Source: Pedobacter sp. KBS0701
GTDB taxonomy: Bacteria > Bacteroidota > Bacteroidia > Sphingobacteriales > Sphingobacteriaceae
Length of the DNA: 64,000 nt
NCBI RefSeq assembly: GCF_005938645.2
Contig: NZ_CP042171.1
Span: 124,001 to 188,000 of the forward strand
Reading direction: 5' to 3'
Under the pieces are notes generated by a model that searched no databases, was not told the origin of the DNA, and saw only the letters and a list, made by a program, of their open reading frames with translations. Shown piece by piece: positions 26,564 through 36,952 of this stretch (the first letter of the stretch is position 1; every line of letters begins with the position of its first letter). The position numbers and the translations under genes are program-made.

Positions 26564-27523
26564 CTAACCATTAGTCATCTCCCTTAACAACTTGTCGCAT
26601 TCGGCAAAGGCATTATACAGATATTTATTGCGGTGTTTTTCGCCCTGACCGCTAACAGAAACCGATTTCATAATCAGGCCCTGCATCCATTGTTTGGTTT
26701 GTTTGCAATAGGCCTGGTCTTCGGTTCTTAAATAATTAAAAGTATTAAACCTGTTGTAGCAGGCCATGCGTTCTTTAAAATCAACCAGATAAGCAATGCT
26801 TCCCAATACATCGCAGTTATACCAGTTAAAGGTATGGTTAGGATCGATGGTTTTTTTGCTGCTAATGGCATACATATTCATATCGGTAAGGCAATATCTT
26901 ACCTGCTCTACAATTTTTATAGCCAGTTCAGTATCCGTAAGATGGCCGGCTTCGAATGCATACCTGATCTGTTCGAGTGTACCTGTTACCGTATCTTTAG
27001 ACCATATTTCGGTGCTTGGTATTTCCAGATAAGTGGCATGCAGCTCTTGCGAAATTTTAATAATTTCATCAGATAAGAAGGAAGAGCTAAACTGTGTTTC
27101 GACGTTATTGGCGCTATTTGCCCAGAAGAAGAGTTTAAAACTGGTGAGTTCGGGATACTTGAAAAAATGAAATAAAGGAATATCATCGGTGGTAATGGTG
27201 ATGTGTTTCTTATTGCTGTTTTTGATGGCTTTTATATTGTCCAATAAATTTCGGAGATAGCCAATCATATCTAAATCTTCATTTACACTTAAATAACTAA
27301 AAGTAACCGATAATGATTGTTTCGGGCTATACAGAAAAGGGACGTCGAAAGAATCAGAAAGCTTAATGATCTGTTGGAAAGTAAGGTTGCTGTCGCCCCT
27401 GATTTTCTTATAGGCCTCATTGGTGCTTATTCCTAACTCTTCGGCTACGCTCAGTGCCAGGTTCTGGTATTCAGGCAACGCAGCTTTAATGGCTTCAAAA
27501 AATAGTGTTTGCTGATTATCCAT
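26564..27523 (-). CDS. Helix-turn-helix regulator-like protein
   Basis: Start taken as the ATG at 27523 (319 residues). The first 60 residues have an HTH look ('LALSVAEELGISTNEAYKKI', then 'LTFQQIIKLSDSFDVPF'), with a long C-terminal region of unknown fold. It resembles the large cytosolic XRE/BetR-like proteins of Bacteroidota whose C-terminal part is uncharacterised. It is divergent from the desaturase pair (207-bp gap) and convergent with the oxidase (1-nt gap), so the desaturases are the likelier target. Function beyond DNA binding is not known. Confidence 0.6.
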   Translation of the reverse strand: MDNQQTLFFEAIKAALPEYQNLALSVAEELGISTNEAYKKIRGDSNLTFQQIIKLSDSFDVPFLYSPKQSLSVTFSYLSVNEDLDMIGYLRNLLDNIKAIKNSNKKHITITTDDIPLFHFFKYPELTSFKLFFWANSANNVETQFSSSFLSDEIIKISQELHATYLEIPSTEIWSKDTVTGTLEQIRYAFEAGHLTDTELAIKIVEQVRYCLTDMNMYAISSKKTIDPNHTFNWYNCDVLGSIAYLVDFKERMACYNRFNTFNYLRTEDQAYCKQTKQWMQGLIMKSVSVSGQGEKHRNKYLYNAFAECDKLLREMTNG

Positions 27524-27730
27524 AAAGATTAATTTTTTAATCAAATATGGTATTTTTTAATAACCAAATGGATTATTACATCAGATTAAATTAACAAAAT
27601 ATAATTTATAATCAATTATATGAGTTCTATTGTTTTCTTTAAAGGTAATTATTTACATCGCAGTAATCTTTAAGATTTATTACAGTTTGTTTCACGCTTT
27701 AGATTTGGTTAGAAATTAAACAGCACTACA

Positions 27731-28828
27731 ATGAACAAATTAAGATTTATAAAAGATGAAGGCTCCGAATTCTATAAAGAATTGAACGAGCGAATCGAAC
27801 AGTATTTTATTGATAATGGGCTACAGAAAACCGGGGATGCAAAAATGTTCTTCAAGATTTTCCTTTACTTCGGTTTGGACATCCTGTTTTACACCTTAAT
27901 GATTACCAGCCATTCGCTATTTGCGTTTTTCGCTTTTTACCTGCTGATGGGACTTTCTGTTTTGTTAACCGCTTTTAATGTTTCGCACGATGCTACACAT
28001 GGAGTAGCAGTAAAAAGTAAATTCTGGAACCGGATACTCTTTTCGCTCAGTTTTAACCTACAGGGGAACAACGCTTATGTGTGGGGCAAGAACCATAACG
28101 AATCGCACCATTTATATACCAATATAGCGGGCAGTGACATTGATGTGCTGAATAATCCATTATTCAGGATGACCGAATCTCAGCCTTTGTTATGGTTCCA
28201 TCGGTATCAGTTTATTTATGCGCCCTTTCTTTATCTCTTCTATTCCATTAACTGGTGCTTTTTCAGGGAAATCCTGATGTTGTTCAAACTTTCAAGCCGC
28301 ACAATTAAAGTGGAGATCCCCCGCATTGAAGTGGTAAAGCTGGTCGTATATAAACTCTTGTATATCGGTTACATGGTCATTTTGCCTGTTTATCTGTTGC
28401 CTTTTAGTTGGGCAGTAGTTTTGATGGCTTTCCTGTTGAATCATTTTATCATATCCCTGTTGTTTGTATCGGTGTTAGGTGTTGCACACTTATCAGATTA
28501 TGTAGCTCATCCGGTGCCTGATCAGGATCATAAATTGAATATGAGCTGGCCAAAGCTGCAATTACTTACCTCAATAGACTATCATGCAGAAAGCAGGTTT
28601 TTAAACTGGACACTGGGCGGCTTTAATGCGCATGCGGTACATCACCTGCTTCCTAACGTGTGCCATGTGCACTACCTTAATATTATGCCAATTTTTAAAG
28701 CGCTGGCTAAAAAACACAGGCTCACTTATATGGAAATGTCTTACGGCGAATCGCTGGCTTCACATTTCAGGTTTTTGAAAATGATGGGCAGAAGTGAACA
28801 CTTAATCCCGATGCGATATGAAGGATAA
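27731..28828 (+). CDS. Fatty acid desaturase, membrane type
   Basis: 365 residues, with several membrane segments and the three histidine clusters of the di-iron membrane desaturases: HDATH (86-90), HNESHH (122-127) and HAVHH (about 303-307, after 'LGGFNA'). The layout fits front-end or acyl-lipid desaturases, which add a double bond to a fatty acyl chain using O2 and an electron donor. The position of the double bond cannot be told. The gene's last 11 nt overlap the next desaturase, implying translational coupling. Confidence 0.88.
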   Translation: MNKLRFIKDEGSEFYKELNERIEQYFIDNGLQKTGDAKMFFKIFLYFGLDILFYTLMITSHSLFAFFAFYLLMGLSVLLTAFNVSHDATHGVAVKSKFWNRILFSLSFNLQGNNAYVWGKNHNESHHLYTNIAGSDIDVLNNPLFRMTESQPLLWFHRYQFIYAPFLYLFYSINWCFFREILMLFKLSSRTIKVEIPRIEVVKLVVYKLLYIGYMVILPVYLLPFSWAVVLMAFLLNHFIISLLFVSVLGVAHLSDYVAHPVPDQDHKLNMSWPKLQLLTSIDYHAESRFLNWTLGGFNAHAVHHLLPNVCHVHYLNIMPIFKALAKKHRLTYMEMSYGESLASHFRFLKMMGRSEHLIPMRYEG

Positions 28829-29876
28829 ACATATTTATGTAGCGGCTGATAGTCAGTTGCTAAAGGCGATATACAAACGTGTGGAACAGGAATTGGTAAT
28901 CGATAAATCTACTTTTATGAAGATGGTTGTCGCTAAGTTTATAGTATATTTTTCCCTCACGATATTTGCTTATCTGATCTTGTATAAAATTGCTGACCCG
29001 ATTGGTTTTATAGGCTGTTTTGCGATATATGGCTTTATCTCGCTGCTCTTTGCTTTTAACTTTTCACACGACTTTTCGCACAATACCATTTTTAAAAGTA
29101 AGCAGCTTAACCACATTTGCTTTGTAGCTATTTATACATTGGTTGGGGCACATGCTGAAGCTTGGAAACTGCGTCATGTTAATTCACATCATTATGCGCC
29201 AAATGTAGAAGATTATGATTCAGACCTTAAAATATCTAGATTAATCCGCGTGGTGCCGGGTAGCAGATATTATTGGTTTCATGCGTACCAACACCTGTAT
29301 GCACCATTAGCTTATACAATCTATTCGCTGTTCTGGATTTTTATTAAAGATTTCGTAATTCTGTTTAGTGACGATGGTTATGGCGCCAAAAAGAACATGA
29401 GCTATTACCTGTCATTTGTATTCCAAAAATTTATCTATATCAGTTTGTTGCTTGTTTTGCCTATGATTTTTGCAATCCAACCCTGGTATGTGGTGCTAAT
29501 TGGTTTTTTAATGATGCATCTAAGTCAGTCGTTATTCTTGTTGTTTACCTTTTTTATGACCCACCATGTAGAGGAAACACAATATCCGAAAGCCGATGCG
29601 CAGGGTTATATTAATGCCTCCTGGTTAATGAACCAGATCAGGAGTTCAAACGACATGCATCCTTTCAGTAAAACGGCAAACTTTATTTTAGGCGGTTTTA
29701 ACAATCATATTGCGCATCATTTATTTCCGCACTATCACCATCTGTATTATCCGCAAATCAGTAAAATATTATACGAAATGTTGAATGATAATGGCATAAC
29801 GCCTAATTGCACCAGTTATTTCGGTGGAATAAAATCTCATTTAAGGCTGCTTAAAAAAATGGGGGTGGCAGCGTAA
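28818..29876 (+). CDS. Fatty acid desaturase, membrane type (second of pair)
   Basis: 352 residues, a diverged paralogue of the preceding gene with the same three clusters: HDFSH (84-88), HVNSHH (120-125) and HIAHH after 'ILGGFNN'. Start overlaps the upstream gene by 11 nt, so the pair is one transcript. The two copies differ much in sequence, arguing against recent duplication; they may act in sequence on one acyl chain or form a heteromer (inference). Confidence 0.87.
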   Translation: MKDKHIYVAADSQLLKAIYKRVEQELVIDKSTFMKMVVAKFIVYFSLTIFAYLILYKIADPIGFIGCFAIYGFISLLFAFNFSHDFSHNTIFKSKQLNHICFVAIYTLVGAHAEAWKLRHVNSHHYAPNVEDYDSDLKISRLIRVVPGSRYYWFHAYQHLYAPLAYTIYSLFWIFIKDFVILFSDDGYGAKKNMSYYLSFVFQKFIYISLLLVLPMIFAIQPWYVVLIGFLMMHLSQSLFLLFTFFMTHHVEETQYPKADAQGYINASWLMNQIRSSNDMHPFSKTANFILGGFNNHIAHHLFPHYHHLYYPQISKILYEMLNDNGITPNCTSYFGGIKSHLRLLKKMGVAA

Positions 29877-30007
29877 TTCTCATTTATTCAAAAATTGCCG
29901 CAGGTTTTTAATTAATGGCACAGCCCCTTGATTTTAAACTGATGGGAACGGTCCTGATTTTCCATTCTACCCTTAGGACACAAATATTCAAGAATAGTTT
30001 AGGCATT

Positions 30008-30298
30008 TTGCTAACCAACTTTAATAAAAAACGGAATTTACCGAAGGACGCCGTCAATCCCAAGTGGCAGAACGATCAAAAAAACAGTTGCAGAATAGGA
30101 CAAATGGCAATACCAAACCTGAAACGCAGTGGTTTTGTGAAAATACCCCTCAATTTTTCACTTAGCAGAAACGAGCAAAACAAAGTGCCGCTGTTTTTTT
30201 GATGAGCGTGAGTCGGTGAGAAGCCACATTGCTGGATTGACAAAGCGCTTTGGGTACTTTGGCGCTCCAAAGTACCATGCCTCCGCGGCATAGAGCGG
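30008..30298 (-). repeat. Dispersed 290-bp hairpin-rich repeat, copy A
   Basis: The reverse complement of this segment aligns over its full length with 62972-63264. Shared features: a GC-rich CCGCTCTATGCCGCGG end, a TACTTTGG-CGCT-CCAAAGTA palindrome, CAAAGCGCTTTG, a long-range inverted pair ATCAAAAAAAC / GTTTTTTTGAT, and GGGATTGACGGCGT near the other end. It has no coding capacity. The surrounding 29877-30491 interval holds no gene either. Confidence 0.8.
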
Positions 30299-30491
30299 CA
30301 GAAGAATCTTATAACTAATTGTGTCCACGCGGTAGGATTTTCCATCGGGATGAGTGTATCGCGGGGCTGACTATTTTTAGCTGCACTTACTTTCATTTCT
30401 AAAAAGTTAGCTTGCAACTAAATTTGAATAATTGAGTTTTTGAATGAGGGAATGACTTATATTTCTCACTCAATCATTCTGTCATTCGAAA

Positions 30492-31676
30492 TTAGTGAAA
30501 AGAAGTAACGGGGACTTTAACCTTTTCGGTTACTCCCTGGTTGCTTTTAATCAACCAAAATGCAAAAAACGCACCAACCAATGCCATAGCGGCGCCTACA
30601 TAAGCGGGCGAAGTATAATCGAAACCATACACTAACGGGAGCCCACCGAAGAAGGCGCCTAAAGCATTACCAATATTAAAACTCGCCTGACTGGCAGAGG
30701 CGGCCAGCATTTCGGAGCCTTTGGCACTCTGGATCATCAGCATCTGGATAGGGGCTGCCAATGAGAAAGCGACCGCGCCGGTAACAAAAGTCATAATTAA
30801 AGCTAATGGCTGACTTGCAGACACAAAATGCACAATGGTTAAGGTAACCACCATGGTGAGCAACAAAGCTGCAGATGCTTTTGCCGGTGAAAATTTATCA
30901 GCCAAACGTCCGCCAATGTAATTGCCGAACATCATGCCTAAACCAGCCAGCATTAATATATAGGTTACAGCATTTGACGAAAAGCCCGCAACATCTGTCA
31001 TTAACGGAGCGATATAACTGTACCAGGTAAATAGGCCGCCTGTTCCGATAGAGATCATGAAAATGATGATCCATGCTTCTCTTTTTTTGAAAAAACTTAA
31101 TTCTGCTTTTAAATCGCGGTTTTTTGTCGCTTCTAAAGCGGGCAACCATAATTTTAAACTTAATAGGGTTACCAAACCTACAAATACCACCACGGCAAAA
31201 GATATGCGCCAGGAGAAATTGTGTCCAATATAGGTACCCAATGGTACGCCCACAATATTGGCAATGGTTAAACCCATAAACATGAGTGATACGGCCTGTG
31301 CAGCTTTCCCTTTCTCTGCAATTCTACTGGCTACTACCGATCCTACACCGAAAAATGCACCATGAGGTAAGCCCGAAAGTAACCGAGCAATAAATAAAGT
31401 ATTAAAAGTTGGGGCAAAAGCAGAGAAAGCGTTAAAAACGGTGAACATGATCATCAAAGCGATCAATATCATTTTTGGTGGATATTTGCCTGCAATCATA
31501 ATTAATAACGGGGCACCGATTACTACACCCAATGCATAAGCGGAGATTAAATGCCCGGCTTGTGGAATGGTTACTGCTAAATCTTTTGAGATATCAGGCA
31601 ATAGGCCCATCATCACAAATTCTGTGATCCCGATGCCTAAACCGCCTAAAGTGAGTGGAAGTAAGTTCTTGTTCAT
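30492..31676 (-). CDS. MFS transporter, AraJ-like exporter
   Basis: 394 residues with 12 predicted membrane segments and the MFS signatures 'GITEFVMMGLLPDIS' in helix 1 and 'ARLLSGLPHGAFFGVGSVVA' around helix 4, typical of the DHA1/AraJ-like efflux group. It would export a small molecule in exchange for protons. The substrate is unknown. The promoter region shows a TAnnTTTG element and an overlapping inverted repeat, so it is probably repressor-controlled. Confidence 0.88.
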   Translation of the reverse strand: MNKNLLPLTLGGLGIGITEFVMMGLLPDISKDLAVTIPQAGHLISAYALGVVIGAPLLIMIAGKYPPKMILIALMIMFTVFNAFSAFAPTFNTLFIARLLSGLPHGAFFGVGSVVASRIAEKGKAAQAVSLMFMGLTIANIVGVPLGTYIGHNFSWRISFAVVVFVGLVTLLSLKLWLPALEATKNRDLKAELSFFKKREAWIIIFMISIGTGGLFTWYSYIAPLMTDVAGFSSNAVTYILMLAGLGMMFGNYIGGRLADKFSPAKASAALLLTMVVTLTIVHFVSASQPLALIMTFVTGAVAFSLAAPIQMLMIQSAKGSEMLAASASQASFNIGNALGAFFGGLPLVYGFDYTSPAYVGAAMALVGAFFAFWLIKSNQGVTEKVKVPVTSFH

Positions 31677-31685
31677 TGTGCCCTT

Positions 31686-31713
31686 AGTGTTAAAATTACA
31701 CTATGCAAAGGTA
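31686..31713 (-). promoter_or_regulatory. Promoter -7 element and inverted repeat of the MFS gene
   Basis: On the minus strand TACCTTTG (31713-31706) fits TAnnTTTG, 30 bp before the start codon. An inverted repeat AGTGT (31686-31690) / ACACT (31698-31702) lies where transcription would begin, a good place for a repressor. Confidence 0.5.
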
Positions 31714-31997
31714 GGGCTTTTTATGGAAGGAGATTGTAAAAATTAGGACATTTATAGGGGGATGGAAGAATGGTTGATAGCCAATAGTTCATTGCTAGAT
31801 TGGTTCATGGTTGAATTGTTGAGGGCTTATAGTCAGATGGTTCATAGTTGATAGCCAAATAGTTTATGTCCTTATCGCTTAGGCCGTTTGCCAATAAACT
31901 ATTAAACCCTAAGCCAGTTTACAGTTGCCAGTGACAAATGAACCAATGGCCAGTGAACTAATGAATCATCACCCATCTCACCTTTTACATTTTACAT
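31714..31997. other. Intergenic stretch with degenerate repeats, no gene
   Basis: From about 31760 to 31980 the sequence is a run of degenerate 'tagttcat/ggttcat/aatgaacc' phrases like those after tsaD and before the TamB gene. No coding sequence is supported. Confidence 0.5.
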
Positions 31998-32033
31998 AAA
32001 AAAGGTTGCCCCACCCTGTGGAACAACCTTTTT
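31998..32033. terminator. Hairpin terminator
   Basis: AAAAAGGTTG (near 31998-32007) pairs with CAACCTTTTT (32024-32033). It lies just past the stop of the minus-strand 64-residue gene and so ends the sigma-factor transcript. Confidence 0.75.
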
Positions 32034-32047
32034 AACCAGTGTAAATT

Positions 32048-32242
32048 TTATAATGACTTGCTGTAAGCTAAAATCCTGTTGATGGTTTCATCTTGAGGAT
32101 CTTGAGCCAGTCTATCTAACTTACCTTTTATTTGATCATAAAATAAGTCGATTTCTGCGTCCGATTCGATATCAGTTCCAGGCTGAAACATGTTGGGTGT
32201 AGGTAAATTTACATTGTTTTGTGATGTAGAGGTTTTTGTCAT
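32048..32242 (-). CDS. Small hypothetical protein downstream of sigma factor
   Basis: Start at the ATG at 32242 (64 residues). A soluble, acidic, unfamiliar protein: a polar Asn/Pro-rich N-terminus followed by a probable helix 'ESDAEIDLFYDQIKGKLDRL' and 'DETINRILAYSKSL'. It follows the ECF sigma gene by 88 nt on the same strand before a terminator, so the two are probably cotranscribed. It has no membrane segment and no zinc motif of classic anti-sigma factors. The role is unknown. Confidence 0.65.
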   Translation of the reverse strand: MTKTSTSQNNVNLPTPNMFQPGTDIESDAEIDLFYDQIKGKLDRLAQDPQDETINRILAYSKSL

Positions 32243-32330
32243 AAGCAACTAAATGTGATAAGTTTTATAAACTTAACGATAGTTAAGATGCTTTATTTCA
32301 AGCCCTCAAAAAAAATATGTAACATTTTTA

Positions 32331-32915
32331 CTACCCTTTATAGGTCATTTCTTTTGTTTTAAGCATTTTACGCAAATTGCTAAGCGCATAACGCATACGG
32401 CCCAAGGCTGTATTAATGCTGACATCAGTTAAATCTGCTATTTCTTTGAAGCTCAAATCTGCATAATGACGCATAAGGAGCACTTCTTTTTGCTCATCAG
32501 GCAATAAATGGATCATCGCTTTTAAATCTTTATGGGTTTGATCGCGAAGCATTTTGTCTTCTGCGCTCTCATCATAAAAGTGTAGCATATTGAATACATC
32601 CATTCCATCAGCACTGGTGATAATGGGTGTTCTTTTTTCTTTTCTGAAATAATCTATAACCAGGTTATGTGCAATACGCATTACCCAAGGTAAAAACTTA
32701 CCTTCTTCATTATATCTTCCCGATCGCAGGGTATTGATTACCTTTATAAAAGCATCCTGAAAAATATCCTCTGCCAGATATTGGTCTTTCACCAATAAGT
32801 AGATAGAGGTATAAATTTTACTTTTGTGTCTTCTTAAAAGTTCCTGCAATCCATTCTCGTTCCCGGTAATATATACCTTTACCAGGTCCTGATCATTATA
32901 TGATTGTAAATTCAT
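32331..32915 (-). CDS. ECF-type RNA polymerase sigma factor
   Basis: 194 residues. Region 2: 'DQYLAEDIFQDAFIKVINTL' and 'FLPWVMRIAHNLVIDYFRKE', the core-binding and -10 melting parts. Region 4: 'LPDEQKEVLLMRHYADLSFKEIADLTDVSINTALGR' (an HTH for the -35), ending in basic residues. It would direct RNA polymerase to a small regulon. No transmembrane anti-sigma gene is adjacent; the only partner is the small soluble protein downstream. Confidence 0.92.
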   Translation of the reverse strand: MNLQSYNDQDLVKVYITGNENGLQELLRRHKSKIYTSIYLLVKDQYLAEDIFQDAFIKVINTLRSGRYNEEGKFLPWVMRIAHNLVIDYFRKEKRTPIITSADGMDVFNMLHFYDESAEDKMLRDQTHKDLKAMIHLLPDEQKEVLLMRHYADLSFKEIADLTDVSINTALGRMRYALSNLRKMLKTKEMTYKG

Positions 32916-33110
32916 AGGTTTACCTACACTAAATCCCGTACTATTTGCTAAAAATTAATTTGTAGATGTTTAATTTCTATAGCTTATCTCCTATGTTTTT
33001 TGAAATGTGTTAGTTTGGTTTTGAGGTTGTTAATGTTCAAAGAAAGTTATTTTTTTATCAAAAAACAAAAAATAAAATGTTAAAAAATAAATTAACCGTC
33101 TCAGTACCCT

Positions 33111-33118
33111 ATTTTTGT
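33111..33118 (+). promoter_or_regulatory. Candidate -7 element for uvrA
   Basis: TATTTTTG fits TAnnTTTG, 58 bp before the uvrA ATG. No SOS-like palindrome is obvious nearby. The -33 element is unclear. Confidence 0.35.
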
Positions 33119-33175
33119 ATCTTCTTAAAACCCTAACCACATTCTGGGGTTATACATTTATATTCGTTACCATAC

Positions 33176-35989
33176 ATGAGCAAAAAAGAGGCCGAAAAAG
33201 ATCCGCATAAAAATATTATCATAAAAGGTGCCCGGGTGCACAACCTAAAAAATATCGATGTTGCCATTCCAAAAAATAAACTTGTGGTGGTAACGGGCAT
33301 GTCTGGTTCGGGGAAATCTTCACTAGCATTTGATACTTTATATGCAGAGGGACAGCGCCGGTATGTAGAAAGTTTATCATCGTATGCCCGTCAGTTTATG
33401 GGCAGGATGAATAAACCCGATGTTGATTATATTAAAGGTATTGCTCCGGCAATTGCCATCGAACAAAAGGTTATTACTTCCAACCCACGTTCTACCGTTG
33501 GTACCTCAACTGAAATTTACGATTACCTGAAACTGCTTTTCTCACGCATAGGGAAAACCATTTCGCCTGTTTCAGGCAAAGAAGTGAAAAAGGATTCGGT
33601 AAGTACGGTGGTAGATTATGTAAATGCCATGCCTGAAGATACAACGGTAACCATTTTTTGTCCGTTATATCCGCATAACAACCGTACGATTAAGGAAGAA
33701 CTGGCTATTTTATTACAAAAGGGATTTTTACGTGTGCTGATCAATGATAAAATAGAAAAGATAGAAGCTGTTTTAGACGATGCTGATTTTAAAGATGAAG
33801 AACTCACAGATGATAAAACCGTTCAGATCCTGATCGATCGTATTGTAACCAATCAGGAAGAAGAAACATTAAGCAGACTGGCCGATTCGGCACAGACCGC
33901 TTTTTTTGAAGGTAAAGGCGATTGTTATGTAGAAGCCCAGGGTCAAACGAAACATTTTAGCGATCGTTTTGAACTGGATGGAATAAAATTTGAAGAACCT
34001 ACGCCCAACTTTTTCTCTTTTAACAATCCTTACGGCGCCTGTAAACGCTGCGAAGGTTATGGAAACGTAATCGGCATTGATGAAGATCTGGTAATTCCTG
34101 ATAAAAGCAAGAGTGTTTATGATAATGCCATTGCCCCATGGCGTGGCGAAAAAATGAACGTCTGGTTGCAAAACTTTATTAAAGCTGCTCCGAAATTCGA
34201 TTTTCCTATTCACCGTTCCTATAGTGCGCTTACTGAAAAAGAACAGCAATTACTTTGGACCGGCAATAAATATTTTGCTGGATTGAATGCTTTTTTCAAG
34301 GAACTGGAAGAGCAGACTTATAAAATCCAGTACCGCGTGATGTTATCACGCTACCGTGGAAAAACCACTTGTCCGGATTGTAAAGGCTCGCGTTTGCGTA
34401 AAGATGCCTCGTACGTTAAAATAGCAGAAAAATCAATTATCGATGTGGTTTTAATGCCATTATCGAAAGCTTTAGTTTTCTTTAATGAACTGAAATTAAA
34501 TGCGAACGATACCAAAATTGCCAAACGTTTGCTGGCAGAAATTGATAACCGTTTCCTGTATTTAAACAATGTTGGTTTGGGTTACCTTACCTTAAACCGT
34601 TTGTCCAATACTTTATCAGGAGGAGAATCGCAGAGGATCAATTTGGCGACTTCATTGGGAAGTAGTTTAGTGGGTTCTATTTACGTTTTGGACGAACCAA
34701 GTATCGGTTTGCATCCACGTGATACCAATAAACTGATTGAAGTATTGATTTCGCTTCGTAATGTTGGTAATACCGTTATAGTGGTAGAGCACGAAGAAGA
34801 AATGATGCGTGCAGCCGATCATATTATCGATATAGGTCCGGAGGCAGGTACTCATGGGGGTAATCTGGTTTTCAGTGGTAACTACGAGGAGATTTTAAAA
34901 GATAAAAATAGCTTAACAGGCCGCTACCTGTCTGGCGTAGAAAAAATTGCCATTCCGGATAAACGCCGTAAATGGAAAGACCACATCCTGATTAAAGGTG
35001 CCAGGGAAAACAACCTGCAGCATATTGATGTGAAATTTCCGCTAGGTGTTTTTACTGCCGTAAGTGGTGTTTCGGGATCGGGTAAAACCAGTTTGGTTAA
35101 AAAGATTTTATATCCGGCATTACAGAAAGCTATCGGAAATTATGCTGGTGAACAAACCGGTGCTTACGATGGTATTTTCGGTAACTACGATCTGGTAAGT
35201 GCTGTAGAAATGGTTGATCAGAACCCGATTGGCCGTTCCAGCCGTTCAAATCCGGTTACTTATGTCAAAGCCTGGGATGATATCCGAGCACTTTTTTCAG
35301 GCTTGCCAGCTGCAAAGGCGGCTGGACTGAAACCTGCTGCTTTCTCGTTTAACGTTGAAGGTGGCCGTTGCGATGTTTGCCAGGGTGAAGGTGAGGTAAA
35401 GATCGAAATGCAGTTTATGGCAGATATTTATCTGCCTTGCGAAGCTTGCAACGGCAAACGCTTTAAGCAACAGGTGTTAGATATCACTTATAAAGAAAAA
35501 AATGTTTCCGAGATTTTGGATATGACCATTGATGAAGCGGTTGATTTCTTTAAGGATGAACAGAAAATCCTGAATAAGCTAAATCCCCTGGTTGATGTGG
35601 GTTTGGGATATGTGCATCTGGGGCAATCATCAAATACTTTATCGGGCGGTGAGGCGCAGCGGATCAAGCTGGCTTCGTTTCTGATTAAGGGCAATAATGC
35701 CAATAAAACGGTATTTATTTTTGATGAGCCAACCACTGGTTTGCACTTCCATGATATCAAAAAACTCTTAAAAGCATTAAATACACTTATTGAACAAGGG
35801 AATACCATTTTGGTTATCGAACACAATATGGATATGATTAAATGTGCCGATTGGGTTATCGATATTGGCCCTGAAGGAGGTGATGCCGGTGGTAATGTGG
35901 TATTTGAAGGAGTGCCTGAAGAATTGGTTAAAGTAAAAAATTCGTACACCGGAAAATATTTAGCATCGCATTTAAATTTAAATCCATAA
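33176..35989 (+). CDS. uvrA: Excinuclease ABC subunit UvrA
   Basis: 937 residues, normal length. Two ABC ATPase halves: Walker [10 protein letters not shown] (41-49) and a second GVSGSGKTS, with signatures LSGGESQR and LSGGEAQR. Zinc modules are visible as 'CKRCEGYG', 'CPDCKGSR' and 'CDVCQGEG...C..CNGKR'. As a dimer it scans DNA for bulky lesions and loads UvrB in nucleotide excision repair. All motifs are present. The next gene starts 9 nt after its stop. Confidence 0.97.
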   Translation: MSKKEAEKDPHKNIIIKGARVHNLKNIDVAIPKNKLVVVTGMSGSGKSSLAFDTLYAEGQRRYVESLSSYARQFMGRMNKPDVDYIKGIAPAIAIEQKVITSNPRSTVGTSTEIYDYLKLLFSRIGKTISPVSGKEVKKDSVSTVVDYVNAMPEDTTVTIFCPLYPHNNRTIKEELAILLQKGFLRVLINDKIEKIEAVLDDADFKDEELTDDKTVQILIDRIVTNQEEETLSRLADSAQTAFFEGKGDCYVEAQGQTKHFSDRFELDGIKFEEPTPNFFSFNNPYGACKRCEGYGNVIGIDEDLVIPDKSKSVYDNAIAPWRGEKMNVWLQNFIKAAPKFDFPIHRSYSALTEKEQQLLWTGNKYFAGLNAFFKELEEQTYKIQYRVMLSRYRGKTTCPDCKGSRLRKDASYVKIAEKSIIDVVLMPLSKALVFFNELKLNANDTKIAKRLLAEIDNRFLYLNNVGLGYLTLNRLSNTLSGGESQRINLATSLGSSLVGSIYVLDEPSIGLHPRDTNKLIEVLISLRNVGNTVIVVEHEEEMMRAADHIIDIGPEAGTHGGNLVFSGNYEEILKDKNSLTGRYLSGVEKIAIPDKRRKWKDHILIKGARENNLQHIDVKFPLGVFTAVSGVSGSGKTSLVKKILYPALQKAIGNYAGEQTGAYDGIFGNYDLVSAVEMVDQNPIGRSSRSNPVTYVKAWDDIRALFSGLPAAKAAGLKPAAFSFNVEGGRCDVCQGEGEVKIEMQFMADIYLPCEACNGKRFKQQVLDITYKEKNVSEILDMTIDEAVDFFKDEQKILNKLNPLVDVGLGYVHLGQSSNTLSGGEAQRIKLASFLIKGNNANKTVFIFDEPTTGLHFHDIKKLLKALNTLIEQGNTILVIEHNMDMIKCADWVIDIGPEGGDAGGNVVFEGVPEELVKVKNSYTGKYLASHLNLNP

Positions 35990-35997
35990 TTTCGGCA

Positions 35998-36651
35998 ATG
36001 CTTTTTCTAACGTTTTTCATCGGCATCGCTCTCAATGCCATGGGTTATATTCCCCCGGGCAACATCAATCTTACTGTTGCGCAGCTAGCCATTAACAAGG
36101 GTATGCGCCAGGTTTGGTATTTTATTCTATCATTCTCCTGCGTAGAAGTGTTTTTTACTTTCGGGATGATGCGTTTTGCGAGATGGGCCATGAGCGACAT
36201 CAATCCGAATGAGGCGGTAAGCGAAGTGCGATTGAGTACCCTGGTTGATTGCTTTATGATTGTAATGTTTCTGGTAATGGGCACCATTACCTGGAGAAAC
36301 CGAAAGAAAGTACCTAAAACGAGCAATAAAAAAGAAGATAAACGCAGCGGAAGTGTTTTGTACGGATTAATTCTGGGCGTTTTAAACCCTGTTCAGATTC
36401 CATTCTGGTTGTTTTTTGGAAATTACGTAATTTTACATCAATGGATCCAGACCGATTACCTCTCACTAGTGATATTTAGTTTGGGTTCGGGTGTAGGCTC
36501 GTCTCTGGCCCTTTATATATATGCCCATTTTGCAACGTATATTCAGGAAAAATTTGCACTAAGCAGTTTGATTATCAATAAATCTATAGCGATATTTTTG
36601 TTCGCACTAGCAGCCTATCTGGTTGTCAAACAGGTAATTGTTATTCTATAA
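35998..36651 (+). CDS. LysE-family transporter
   Basis: 217 residues with about six membrane segments and the LysE-type opening 'GIALNAMGYIPPGNINLTVAQLA', where the PPG motif in the first segment is the family mark. A second half-repeat 'GLILGVLNPVQIPFWLFFGNY' carries the conserved NP. Members export amino acids or related small molecules. The gap of 8 nt after uvrA suggests cotranscription without a functional link. The substrate is unknown. Confidence 0.8.
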   Translation: MLFLTFFIGIALNAMGYIPPGNINLTVAQLAINKGMRQVWYFILSFSCVEVFFTFGMMRFARWAMSDINPNEAVSEVRLSTLVDCFMIVMFLVMGTITWRNRKKVPKTSNKKEDKRSGSVLYGLILGVLNPVQIPFWLFFGNYVILHQWIQTDYLSLVIFSLGSGVGSSLALYIYAHFATYIQEKFALSSLIINKSIAIFLFALAAYLVVKQVIVIL

Positions 36652-36660
36652 ATCTAATTC

Positions 36661-36687
36661 AAGGTCTGTGTTTCCACAGGCCTTTTG
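36661..36687 (+). terminator. Hairpin terminator after the LysE gene
   Basis: AAGGTCTGTG (36661-36670) pairs with CACAGGCCTT (36675-36684), one G-T pair, followed by T-rich sequence. The rest of the gap to 36952 holds no gene, only a 'gccacggaggcacgg' phrase (about 36745) that is the inverse of one at 18330. Confidence 0.75.
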
Positions 36688-36952
36688 TTTTGCCATTTTA
36701 ACGAATTTTTTTCTCACGGACGATTTGTTCGTAGTTCTTTTTTTGCCACGGAGGCACGGAAAGCACGGAATTAGTATGATTGGTTTATGGTGTCGAATAA
36801 GGTTGTCAGTTTGAGCTCATCGAAGACTAATCCAAGGTTTTTGTTTCCATAGGTTTTTTGTTTTTAGTCTAGTCTTTATAATGAATTTTTTCATTATAAA
36901 GCTGTTTTTTTCATTCTGTGAGGGCACAGACCGGTGAATAAACAGTTGATTG

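Noticed and set aside
29915..30202. Plus-strand frame of 95 codons and an opposing one of 113 codons
   Set aside because: Both overlap the 290-bp repeat; the other copy of the repeat does not keep either frame.
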